From NCBI RefSeq assembly GCF_048060115.1, contig NZ_JBHMIM010000039.1, positions 1-64,000 on the forward strand: DNA of 64,000 nt, given 5' to 3'. This DNA is from Micromonospora_E sp048060115. Lineage in GTDB: Bacteria; Actinomycetota; Actinomycetes; Mycobacteriales; Micromonosporaceae. A program made the translations under genes and the position numbers. How positions within the stretch are numbered: the stretch's first letter is position 1; every line of letters starts with the position of its first letter. The notes beneath the pieces are model-generated. The model was not told the DNA's origin, ran no database searches, and saw nothing but the letters and a program-made list of their open reading frames with translations. This document shows, piece by piece, positions 43,233 through 51,155 of this stretch.

Positions 43233-44111
43233 TCAGGCGCGGGTGGACCCGTTGCGGCCCGGGTCGGGCCTCTTCGGAGTCCGCTGCCGGTAGCTGTCTG
43301 CCTGCTCCTCGAGCCGCTGGGACAGCAGGTCGAAGAGGTTCGCCTGCTCGTAGCCGTTGCCGTTGCGGGCGTGTTCGGCGAGCAGGTTCTCCAGCCGCTC
43401 CGTCTCGGCCTTGCGCTCGGCGAGGAACTCCCGCACGACGGCGGCCAGGTTCTCGTTGGCCAGCGTGGCCGCGCCGCCGGCAACCGGGCTGTCCATCAGC
43501 TTCTCCAGGACCGTCGACCACTGCCGGCTCATCCGTTCCACGTACTGTGCGCGTCTGGTGTCCACGTCGTACTGGTAGTCGAGCTTGATCAACTGATCCC
43601 AGTACGGCTCGACGGCCCGTTTGACCCGGTCGTCGAGCTCCACCGAGACGTACGCCTGGCAGGACACCCGCGCCCCACCGCGCTCATACACCAGTGGCTC
43701 CGACTGGGCGACGGCGCGCTGCAGCTCCACCTCCAGATCCCGGGCCCGGTGCGCGGCGAGATTGCGGGCGCGGGCAGCGGCGAGGCGGGTCAGCGCCCGG
43801 ATGGCGTACGGCATGAAGAACTGTGCGGACCCGCTGAGCACCTCCCTCGGCAGCCCGTTCGACGACCAGACGAAGGAGGCGTGGATTCGGAAGGTGAACA
43901 CGTACCCCCGGGCGGGCACGACGATCGGTGCCGGCGCGTCCCGACGTTCGGTCAGCCGGCCCGGTGGCGCGGGCGGCGGTGGTGGCGGCGGCAACGGTTC
44001 AGGCTCGGGGCCGCTGATCGCCGCGACCAGCCGCTGCCACAGGTTCACCAGCCACGATCCGAACCGACGCCACCATCCGCCGCCGGAGCGCTGCGTCCGA
44101 AAATCCGTCAC
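43233..44111 (-). CDS. Membrane-anchored coiled-coil protein of the cyclase/STAND locus
   Basis: This 292-aa protein has a Trp-rich amphipathic N-terminal helix (WWRRFGSWLVNLWQRLVAAI, residues 13-32) that could insert in a membrane, a Pro-rich spacer (PPPPPPPAPP, 41-50), a beta-rich segment (ARGYVFTFRIHASFVW) and a long helical part (100-270). I do not recognise a family; the layout resembles SPFH/band-7-like scaffold proteins. It is encoded 4 bp after the STAND-like gene, so it is the third gene of that operon. It may be a membrane effector or scaffold. Confidence 0.55.
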   Translation of the reverse strand: MTDFRTQRSGGGWWRRFGSWLVNLWQRLVAAISGPEPEPLPPPPPPPAPPGRLTERRDAPAPIVVPARGYVFTFRIHASFVWSSNGLPREVLSGSAQFFMPYAIRALTRLAAARARNLAAHRARDLEVELQRAVAQSEPLVYERGGARVSCQAYVSVELDDRVKRAVEPYWDQLIKLDYQYDVDTRRAQYVERMSRQWSTVLEKLMDSPVAGGAATLANENLAAVVREFLAERKAETERLENLLAEHARNGNGYEQANLFDLLSQRLEEQADSYRQRTPKRPDPGRNGSTRA

Positions 44112-44115
44112 GTCG

Positions 44116-46209
44116 TCACCTCCTCATCGCGGCGTCGAGCCACTCCGGCAGCCCACCGTTGAAATGCGGGGACCGGTCAAGACTGAAATCCATCCGGCGG
44201 CGCAGGGACGGCCCGGCGGCGAGGTCCGCGACCAACGAGGCGACGACCTTCCGTACGGTCTCGTCGGCGTCGGCGCTGATCAACCAGCGTCTGAACGCGT
44301 CCCAGGCCCAGCGGGATCGCGCCGGGGAAAGCAGGGCCAACCGCCAGAGCTGCACCAGGCCGCCGCTGTCGACCTCCTGCGCCGCCGCCCTGAGCAGAAG
44401 ATCGGGTACGCCACCAGGTGAGTCGTCGTCCACGTGCTCGGCGAGTTCAAGCAGGGCGTGGGCGGCATGCGGTTGCAGCTGCCGCTGCTCCGACCAGTTC
44501 ACCAGCTCGGCGACGACCCGGTCCGCCGTGTGCGCGGTGTACAGCTGGCGGATGCCCTGAGCGACCGTGTACGTGTGCTGTTGCATCGGATCCTGGGCGA
44601 TGCGGCGCAGGTCGGCCAGGCTCCAGCTGAGGTCGGGCTGCTGCAACCCGCTGGCGTAGACCCGGGCGGCGGCGTCCCGCTGATAGTTGCGCCCGCCACC
44701 GGCCCAGTCGCGGATCTGCCGACGGACGAGATGCCCCACCTGGCCGCCCATGTCGGCCGCGACCATCGCCCAGGCCGCCGCCTGGCGCAGTCGCGGCTTC
44801 GGCGAGGCAGCCCACTTGTCGACAAGGTCGGTACAGACCCGGTCGAAGTCGTGGTGGGCGAGCAGCCCGGCTGCCTCGGCGGCTGCCCGCTGCATCGGCT
44901 CGTCACCTGCGGCGACCAGCTTGTTCAGCCATTCGAGCAGGGCAGGTCGGGTGCTGTCGAACTCATGCCACGCCTCGTCGATGATCGCGCCCCGCATCGC
45001 GCCGTCGCGTAGCCAGGCCGAGCGGGACGACCCGCCCGGCGAGTTCGTGGCGTCGCGGCTGTCGTGCCAGTCCACCTTGAGCGGCCCGAGTAGCTCCGCG
45101 ACCGGATACTGCAGCGCCATCCGACCCCAGTCGGTCCGCTTGGCCTGCCCGTCAATTTCTTCGAGCAGGAGACCGGCGGCCTCGAAGACGTAGTGCAACG
45201 GCTGTCGGGCGAAGACGGCGTACGCGATCCGGAAGGCCCGCTCGTGCTGGTCGATCCGGCGCGGCCGGCGGCCGGTGCCGGTCTCGGCGGAACTGCTGCG
45301 GTCGGTGCCGAGGACTTCCGCCGCGTGGGCCCTGCGGCGCGGCTGGGACCTGGTGAGTACCTGCGCCACGGTGTCGTCGTCGGCCGGGTGGACGGCCCCG
45401 ACGGCTTCGGCGATCGACACCGCCTCCCGGGGCCCGTAACAGCTGTGCAGGTCGGTGGTGAGACCGTCGTGCTGCAGGTACCCGTCCAGCGCCCGGTCGC
45501 TGTCCTCGTCGGTCGATCCCAGCCTGTCGCACAGGTGATGGCGCAGATGGGTACGGAACACGTCGACGGGGTCAGGTGGGCGATGCGGCACCTCGGCCCC
45601 GGGCCGTGCGCCGGCCCGGCTGTCGTCGTCGCGGATCAGCAGCAGGCTCGCGCCGCGTCGACGGAGAAGACCGGCCAACACCCGGATCACCCGGCCATGC
45701 TTGTTTCCTGGCAGCTGGAGCAGGTACCCGTGATCCTCCTTGATGCTGTCGCCGGCCCGTCCCAGCTCGGCGGGGTCGACATCGTCCGGCAACAGGATTT
45801 CGTTGACCCGGTCCGGGCCGTGCCGCCGGGCCAGCGCCACGATCGCGGTGCTGCGCCTGCCGGTGTACGGCCTGCCCCCGAGACCTGCCGCCGACAACTC
45901 GTCGAGCTTTCGTCTCAGCCCTTCGTCCGCGGCGGTCGGTACGTACACCTTCAACAGGTCGGCTACTCCCATCAGGTCCGCGATGACGGGTTTCGCCGAG
46001 GGGCGACCCAGGTTGTTCACGATCTTGATCGTGTTGCCGACGCCGACAGCTCCCACCCCGGAGATGCCCAGTCGGGAGTAGACGGCAGAGAACCGGTCGC
46101 CGTACAGCTCCTCACCGACCCGTGGGTCCAGCCACCAGGACTCCGGATCGGCCTCGTCCGGTGAGCCGGCCTCCGGCTCGGTCTCGTCCTCAGGGGTCGC
46201 GTCACTCAT
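44116..46209 (-). CDS. Degenerate STAND-like NTPase with helical-repeat C-terminus
   Basis: The 697-aa protein has an acidic N-terminus, a Gly-rich motif (GISGVGAVGVGNTIKIV, 48-64), then a P-loop-like segment (GRPYTGRRSTAIVALA, 112-127) where the Walker Lys is replaced by Arg, a feature of inactivated STAND (NLR-type) modules. From about residue 330 it is all helical with HEAT-like repeats (DFDRVCTDLVDKWAASPKPR, AAAWAMVAADMGGQVGHLV), a likely sensor surface. It overlaps the cyclase gene (ATGA at 46206-46209). It probably relays an invasion signal between the cyclase and downstream genes; function is inferred. Confidence 0.55.
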   Translation of the reverse strand: MSDATPEDETEPEAGSPDEADPESWWLDPRVGEELYGDRFSAVYSRLGISGVGAVGVGNTIKIVNNLGRPSAKPVIADLMGVADLLKVYVPTAADEGLRRKLDELSAAGLGGRPYTGRRSTAIVALARRHGPDRVNEILLPDDVDPAELGRAGDSIKEDHGYLLQLPGNKHGRVIRVLAGLLRRRGASLLLIRDDDSRAGARPGAEVPHRPPDPVDVFRTHLRHHLCDRLGSTDEDSDRALDGYLQHDGLTTDLHSCYGPREAVSIAEAVGAVHPADDDTVAQVLTRSQPRRRAHAAEVLGTDRSSSAETGTGRRPRRIDQHERAFRIAYAVFARQPLHYVFEAAGLLLEEIDGQAKRTDWGRMALQYPVAELLGPLKVDWHDSRDATNSPGGSSRSAWLRDGAMRGAIIDEAWHEFDSTRPALLEWLNKLVAAGDEPMQRAAAEAAGLLAHHDFDRVCTDLVDKWAASPKPRLRQAAAWAMVAADMGGQVGHLVRRQIRDWAGGGRNYQRDAAARVYASGLQQPDLSWSLADLRRIAQDPMQQHTYTVAQGIRQLYTAHTADRVVAELVNWSEQRQLQPHAAHALLELAEHVDDDSPGGVPDLLLRAAAQEVDSGGLVQLWRLALLSPARSRWAWDAFRRWLISADADETVRKVVASLVADLAAGPSLRRRMDFSLDRSPHFNGGLPEWLDAAMRR

Positions 46210-47072
46210 CGAGGCGACTCCCAGAAACCGAGATCGTCTGGCCGACCCGAGACCGAGACGGAGTTGCCGGTACCGATGGCACCCACTCCGCCTATCTGGT
46301 TGTCCCGGAACACCGGTCCGCCGCCTGCGGGGCGCGGACGAGGACCGGACCGCCGGTGGTCGACGCCCGCGCCGCCGGGACCGTCGTCCGGCCGGTCGGG
46401 CACGGGGTCCTGTGCGTCTGGCCGGGCACCGGTCGCCGGGATGCTCTCACCCGGCACGTAGATCCAGGCGGCGGCCTCGAAGCCCTTGTCCGCGATCCGA
46501 GCGGTTACCCGCTGGAAGTGATCCGGCCGAAGATCCTGGTACTGCCGGACGATGTCCTGGTAGAGCCGATCCGACACGATCAGCGCGACCGCGGCGTCCG
46601 GGAACTGCCGTAGCGCGGTCTTGAGCTGAGGCGAGTCGACCAGCCGGCAGACTGTCACGACCGCCTCGCTGGGGAACCCGTTTGCCCCGTCGAGGTGGAC
46701 CGGACCTTCGTGGACAGCGACGCGCAGACGGATTCTGGCCTCGTTCGCGAGTCCACGATTGGTCTCGCGCAACAGCCGGTCGAGGACTGGTGTCAGTCGG
46801 GCCAGGATCATGCGTTCGCTGGTGCCCTGCGGGAGGATGGCGAGCTCGCCGTCTCCGCCCTGCTGGATCTGCCAGCTGGCGCGATCGAAGCCGACCTCGC
46901 TGCACGCCGCCGTCAAGACCTCCTGGAAGGCCAGCTGCGCACGGTACTGCAGGACGTTGTCTCGACGGCTGTAGGACTCCATGTCCACGGCGACCAGGAC
47001 ACGTCGGTCCGGATCTTTGATGTAAGGCATGATCTCCATCTCCCACCGGGCGGCGAACCGTTCGATACTCAT
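46206..47072 (-). CDS. Class III-like nucleotide cyclase (Pycsar PycC-type candidate)
   Basis: The 288-aa protein has a class III cyclase-like core at about residues 20-208. The first metal Asp is Asp30 in VLVAVDMESYS; the second is Asp74 in QQGGDGELAILP. Helix and strand order (IRLRVAVHEGPVHLDGANG, CRLVDSPQLKTAL) match the compact cyclases in Pycsar defence systems, which make cCMP or cUMP. After a Pro/Gly/Asp-rich linker, a Gly-rich motif (NQIGGVGAIGTGNSVSV, 258-274) closes the protein. A Pycsar-type effector gene lies divergent 119 bp away. The nucleotide made cannot be read from sequence. Confidence 0.65.
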   Translation of the reverse strand: MSIERFAARWEMEIMPYIKDPDRRVLVAVDMESYSRRDNVLQYRAQLAFQEVLTAACSEVGFDRASWQIQQGGDGELAILPQGTSERMILARLTPVLDRLLRETNRGLANEARIRLRVAVHEGPVHLDGANGFPSEAVVTVCRLVDSPQLKTALRQFPDAAVALIVSDRLYQDIVRQYQDLRPDHFQRVTARIADKGFEAAAWIYVPGESIPATGARPDAQDPVPDRPDDGPGGAGVDHRRSGPRPRPAGGGPVFRDNQIGGVGAIGTGNSVSVSGRPDDLGFWESPR

Positions 47073-47191
47073 CTCTACAGAACGGCAGGAGAAGAGATGC
47101 CATACAAGTACGGGATCGACGCGAGAGTCGGGTGGAAGACAAGTAGTAGTCCTACGCCACGACTCGGGTCGGTCTCACGTTCAATCGACGC

Positions 47192-47728
47192 ATGGAGCAA
47201 AGCCAGAGGGCGAGCGGTGACGTCGGCCCGGACACGTGGCGTGATCTTCAAGTTGGTCTGACCACGGCGGCCTCACTGCAAACGTCGATCAGACACGCGG
47301 ACGCCAAGGCGCTGGCCCTGCTGGCGGCCGAAGGGGCCGTCGCGGCTACGGTCGCCGACCAGGTCCTACCGAGGATGCTCGACGGCGCTCCGGCCGTCGT
47401 GGCGATCTCGGTCTTCCTCGCCGTCGGGATGGCCGCTGCTGTGGTGGTCACCACCTGCCGGCTCGCGATGTCGCTCCGGCCGCGGCTGGCCGGCGCCGGA
47501 GGTACCAACCGGTTTGGATTTCCCGACCTTGTCGCGGCTGGCGGACGCCCGTCGGCGGCCTCCATTCAACGGAACCGGGACGAGGCATGGGACTTCGTGA
47601 TCGCCCTCGCTCGTATCGCCCTGGTCAAATATCTCTTGATCAGGAACTGTATGCCCTGGTTCCTGGTGACGCTGATCCTCGCTGGCGGCTTGCTGGTCGT
47701 CAGGGGAGTAGCGGACGCGTTGTCCTGA
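47192..47728 (+). CDS. Pycsar-type membrane effector (PycTM-like)
   Basis: The 178-aa protein has the pattern of Pycsar effector proteins: an N-terminal helix, RHADAKALALLAAEGAV (34-50), two membrane helices (about 41-57 and 66-92), the segment ALARIALVKYLLIRNCM (138-154) and a final helix (156-171). PycTM proteins disrupt the membrane when cyclic pyrimidine nucleotides accumulate. It is divergent from the cyclase gene, as expected for a two-component defence pair. ATG 47192 lacks a strong ribosome site, which might keep expression low. Confidence 0.7.
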   Translation: MEQSQRASGDVGPDTWRDLQVGLTTAASLQTSIRHADAKALALLAAEGAVAATVADQVLPRMLDGAPAVVAISVFLAVGMAAAVVVTTCRLAMSLRPRLAGAGGTNRFGFPDLVAAGGRPSAASIQRNRDEAWDFVIALARIALVKYLLIRNCMPWFLVTLILAGGLLVVRGVADALS

Positions 47729-47799
47729 GTCGGACTTCGGACGGTAGCCAATTCTAATCCGTACGTGAATGATGTGGAGCGGATCACGAGGAGGTGCAG

Positions 47800-48483
47800 A
47801 TGGAGAACGTCACCTGGCCACCGGGGACCTTCCTGGCCCGGCTCCAGCCGTCGACGCGCGAACGCCTCCTGTCGGTGGGGGTCCGACGGTCTGTGCAGGA
47901 GGCGCAGGTCATCCTCCGGGAGGGCGCCGAGGAGTCCTACGTGATCCTGCTGGACGACGCACTGGTCAAGGTCACCGCCGCGTTGACTGACGGCCGGCAC
48001 GCTCTTCTGTCGATCCGGGTCACCGGCGACGTCATCGGTGAGATATCCGCGCTGAACGAGACGCCGAGGACGGCGACGGTCACCGCCTGCCGTCCATCGG
48101 TCATCCGCGTCGTCCACCGCAACGAGTTCATGGCCTTCCTTCGCGACAACCCCGACGCCGCCGTCACCGTGGCCGGCATCATCGCGGACCGTCTCCGCTG
48201 GGCCAACCGGCGCCGGATCGACTTCACCTCCTACCCGGTACGCGTCCGCCTGGCCCGGGTCCTGTGGGAGATCGCGGCCGCCTACGGGCGGCGGAGCCCG
48301 CAGGGCATGGTCGTCGACATCCGGTTGACCCAGGACGAGATGGCCACCCTCTGCGGAGCTGCGAAGATCAGCCTGCAGAAGGCACTCGGCGGGCTTCGGT
48401 CGGAGGGCATCGTCGCGACCCGCTACCGGGGAATCGTCGTACGAGACAGCGAGGCACTGCGTTCAGTCGCCCGCCTCGACTGA
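47800..48483 (+). CDS. Crp/Fnr-family cyclic-nucleotide-binding regulator
   Basis: The 227-aa protein has a cyclic-nucleotide-binding beta barrel (VILREGAEESYVILLDDAL, VTGDVIGEISALNETPRTAT) with the phosphate-binding-cassette region GEISALNETPRTA, a dimer helix, and a C-terminal winged HTH (RLTQDEMATLCGAAKISLQK). The cassette lacks the classic RxS, having PRTAT, so the ligand need not be cAMP. It follows the effector gene by 71 bp. GAGGAGG at 47788-47794 favours ATG 47800 over GTG 47794. It may sense the cyclase product and set expression of the locus. Confidence 0.85.
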   Translation: MENVTWPPGTFLARLQPSTRERLLSVGVRRSVQEAQVILREGAEESYVILLDDALVKVTAALTDGRHALLSIRVTGDVIGEISALNETPRTATVTACRPSVIRVVHRNEFMAFLRDNPDAAVTVAGIIADRLRWANRRRIDFTSYPVRVRLARVLWEIAAAYGRRSPQGMVVDIRLTQDEMATLCGAAKISLQKALGGLRSEGIVATRYRGIVVRDSEALRSVARLD

Positions 48484-48590
48484 ACCGCCCCGGTGCGGGC
48501 GCCGGGTGGGTCACCGACAGCGGCGACCTGCAACTGTTGGTACGTCCACCAGGTGGCCTCGTGTAGCGATTGTGCCGGAACCGGCGATGG

Positions 48591-49107
48591 CTACCAGACC
48601 GGCAGCAGGTCAGGCCCACCACCCCTGGCCGAGCGAGTCAGCGGGGGAGCAAGCTCGAACATGTACAGGAAACAACGGACCTGCCGATCTCCCTCGGCCC
48701 ATCCCTGCGGGCTCGGCTCGAAGTACAGGGTGTTGATCCGCGAGGTCAGGTCGTCGTCGACCGGCAGCGCGGCGTAGCTCGCGACCATCCGTAGACACCG
48801 CTCGTGGACCGCGTCGTCCTCGACGTTGAAATCGTCGTAGTCGAATCCGTCGCTCTCGGCGTACGCGCCGACGAACTCGCTGCGGTGCGGCCGGTTGCAG
48901 TCGACCGGTTCCATGGCAGCGAGGTAGTCGTTGCTGTCCCACTGCGGTTCGTGGCAGGTGCCGGCCGCCGGGACGAAAGCGCTCGGTTCGTCGAACCCGC
49001 CCCAACTGCCGGGGAGGTCGCCGTCGAGCCTTGGCAGCAGGTGGTGCACAGCCGGCCATCGCGGTCAGCGACGCGGCGGTCAGCAGCGCCGCCAGTCTCG
49101 TCAGCAC
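48591..49107 (-). pseudogene. Septum-formation-family lipoprotein, half-length and frameshifted
   Basis: The signal peptide and lipobox (LTRLAALLTAASLTAMAGC) are in one frame from GTG 49107, but the mature domain (LPRLDGDLPGSWGGFDEPSA, then SEFVGAYAES, DDAVHERCLRMVASYAALPV and ARGGGPDLLPVW) is in another. The shift occurs within about 15 bases after the lipobox Cys (around 49035-49048). The mature part has only one of the two modules of its paralogues at 9243-10148 and 49236-50171. It may be a pseudogene or carry a sequencing error. Confidence 0.65.
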
Positions 49108-49164
49108 CAGTGAGCGGGCGTCCCGTCGTGGCGCGCCGGTCCACCGTCGTGCCAGGGCCGTCCG

Positions 49165-49206
49165 TCCCCTGTCGTCGGCTCAGGCGGCTGAGGCTACGAC
49201 AGGGGA
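49165..49206 (-). terminator. Hairpin after septum-formation lipoprotein gene
   Basis: An 11-bp perfect stem (TCCCCTGTCGT at 49165-49175 with ACGACAGGGGA at 49196-49206) encloses a smaller CTCAG/CTGAG stem. It lies 30 bp past the stop of the minus-strand gene. No T-run is obvious. Confidence 0.6.
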
Positions 49207-49235
49207 GGCGGTTCGATTCTCGGCCGGGGGCTGGG

Positions 49236-50171
49236 TCACTCGTACCTGATCGGTAGTGCGTTGGCGCCGCCGCCGCGCACCGACCGGGTCAGCAGTGGAT
49301 CGGCGCGCCAGGCGAAGCAGCGGATCGTTCGGTCGCCGTCGGCCCAGTCCGACTTGGTGGGGTAGCCGTAGATGGTGCCGACCCGGTACTGCAGGTCGTC
49401 GTCGTCCGGGACCTTCGCGTAGCTGGCCACCACGGTCTTGCAGCGGCCGTGCACGTCGCTGGAGTTCAACTCGACCTCGCGGTAGCTGAGCTTGTCCTCG
49501 GTGTACGTTCCGGCGAACTCGGACTGGTGTGGCGAACCACAGTCGACCCGCTCGATGAGCGGCTCGTCGTCGACGGCGACGTCCGCCGAGTCGAAGCAGC
49601 GCAGCGGTACCGAACTTTCGTCGTCGGTCAGCACACCCTTGAGGGTGACCGACCGGGTGATGATGTTGCTGTCGTTGGCGCCGGAGGTCTCGCCGAGGTC
49701 GCAGCGCAACCAGCGGGCACCCCCGTCCCAGGCCTGCTGCGACGGGGTGACGACAACCAGCCGCAGCGTCCCGGCCTGCCAGGGTCCGCCGATGAACTCC
49801 GCGACCCGCTGGTCGCACTCGACGCGGGCAGCGAGCCGAGCAGCCGATCCCGCCTGCGGCGCGGTATCGCCCTCGGCATGCTCCCCAGTGAACGCTCCAA
49901 CGTGCACGATTTCCACGATGTGCATCTGAGCGCAGTCGACCGGAATATAGTCGACCATGGCACCTTCGGTCGTCTCCCGGTTGTGGCAGGTGCCGACCGT
50001 CGGTACGAACGCGACCGGTTCGACGAAGGAAGCCCATCTGTCGGCCAGGTCACCGTCCACCCCGTCGGGCAACTTCGCGCAGCCGGCGACGGCTGCGACC
50101 GTCAGCGTCAGCGTCGTAAGCACCGCAGCGGTTCTGCTGCTGCCGCTTCTGACAATCCATTGTCCTGCCAT
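49236..50171 (-). CDS. Septum-formation-family lipoprotein, two-module
   Basis: This 311-aa protein begins with a long signal region ending in a lipobox (TLTVAAVAGC at about 22-31), so it is a lipoprotein. Two modules with paired Cys are seen: VGTCHNRETTEG...VDCAQMHIVEIVHVGAFTG and VDCGSPHQSEFAGTYTEDK, the same plan as the protein at 9243-10148, with which it shares the ending SVRxGGxxALPIxY. It matches the Septum_form family; the role is unknown. The start may be downstream of ATG 50171, since 16 polar residues precede the hydrophobic segment. Confidence 0.75.
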   Translation of the reverse strand: MAGQWIVRSGSSRTAAVLTTLTLTVAAVAGCAKLPDGVDGDLADRWASFVEPVAFVPTVGTCHNRETTEGAMVDYIPVDCAQMHIVEIVHVGAFTGEHAEGDTAPQAGSAARLAARVECDQRVAEFIGGPWQAGTLRLVVVTPSQQAWDGGARWLRCDLGETSGANDSNIITRSVTLKGVLTDDESSVPLRCFDSADVAVDDEPLIERVDCGSPHQSEFAGTYTEDKLSYREVELNSSDVHGRCKTVVASYAKVPDDDDLQYRVGTIYGYPTKSDWADGDRTIRCFAWRADPLLTRSVRGGGANALPIRYE

Positions 50172-50404
50172 GCCGTCGCTGCCCTTCGTCGCCCGCCTCG
50201 GCCGGCGAGCCTACGGCATAGAGCCGTCCGGTCACGGCGGCGGTATCGCCGGGCCGGTTGGGCGGCTGCCGTCGAGCGGCGGACCCGGTCTGTCGGGGGT
50301 CGACCCGGCGGAGTCTGACTAACTGGAATAGTTCAAGTCTTGACTGTTGATCGGTCGAATTTCCACGGGTTAACTATTCGATGTTTCGATGCGAACATGT
50401 CCCT

Positions 50405-51085
50405 ATGGACGACCTGCTCGACGAGCCGCCCGGCCAACTGCTTCTCGTCGAGAACGATTCCGACATCGCCGATGCGTTGGTCACCCTCCTCAGCGCCGAC
50501 GGATACCGCATCGACCTCGCCCGCGACGGACAACGTGGCCTGCATCTGGCACTGCACGATCGGTACCAGGTGATCGTGCTCGACCGGCGGCTACCGGGAA
50601 TTGACGGCATGGACCTGGTCATCCGGCTACGTCGCCGGGCCGTCGCCGCGCGGGTCCTGCTGATCGGCGCGCTCGCCGATCCGGCGGAACGGGTCCGGGG
50701 TCTGGACGCCGGCGCCGACGACTACCTCGTCAAGCCGTTCGACCTTGCCGAGCTGCGGGCCCGGGTGCGGGCGCTGAGCCGGCGCCGGTTCGACGCGGCC
50801 GAGCTGATCCCGATCGGGGCCGGGCGGCTCGATCTCACCCAACGCCGCGTGCGGCTGCCCGACGGCCGCCAGGTCGCGCTCAGTGCACGCGAGTTCGCCC
50901 TGATCCGGCTGCTCGCCACCCAACCGACGACAGTGCACAGCCGCGGTCCGCTGCGGCGGCGGGTCTTCGGCGCCGACAGATCGCCAGCCATCGTGGACAC
51001 ATATGTGCACTATCTTCGGCGCAAGCTCGGCGGCGGCGTCGTGCGAACCGTACACGGGCTCGGATACCAGATCGGCACCCTCTGA
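50405..51085 (+). CDS. OmpR-family response regulator, orphan
   Basis: The 226-aa protein has a receiver domain (QLLLVENDSDIADALVTLLS, phospho-Asp in VIVLDRRLPGIDG, conserved Lys in DDYLVKPFDLAELR) and an OmpR/PhoB-type winged helix DNA-binding domain (QVALSAREFALIRLLATQPT, VDTYVHYLRRKLGGGVVRTV). No histidine kinase gene is adjacent. ATG 50405 and ATG 50381 are both possible; neither has a clear ribosome site. The AT-rich segment 50320-50400 probably holds its promoter. Confidence 0.9.
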   Translation: MDDLLDEPPGQLLLVENDSDIADALVTLLSADGYRIDLARDGQRGLHLALHDRYQVIVLDRRLPGIDGMDLVIRLRRRAVAARVLLIGALADPAERVRGLDAGADDYLVKPFDLAELRARVRALSRRRFDAAELIPIGAGRLDLTQRRVRLPDGRQVALSAREFALIRLLATQPTTVHSRGPLRRRVFGADRSPAIVDTYVHYLRRKLGGGVVRTVHGLGYQIGTL

Positions 51086-51155
51086 AGGAGCGATCAGCCG
51101 ACCGGGGCAGGCAGGCCACCCGGCCGGCTGATCGTCGGGTCCGCCGTCGAGGTCG

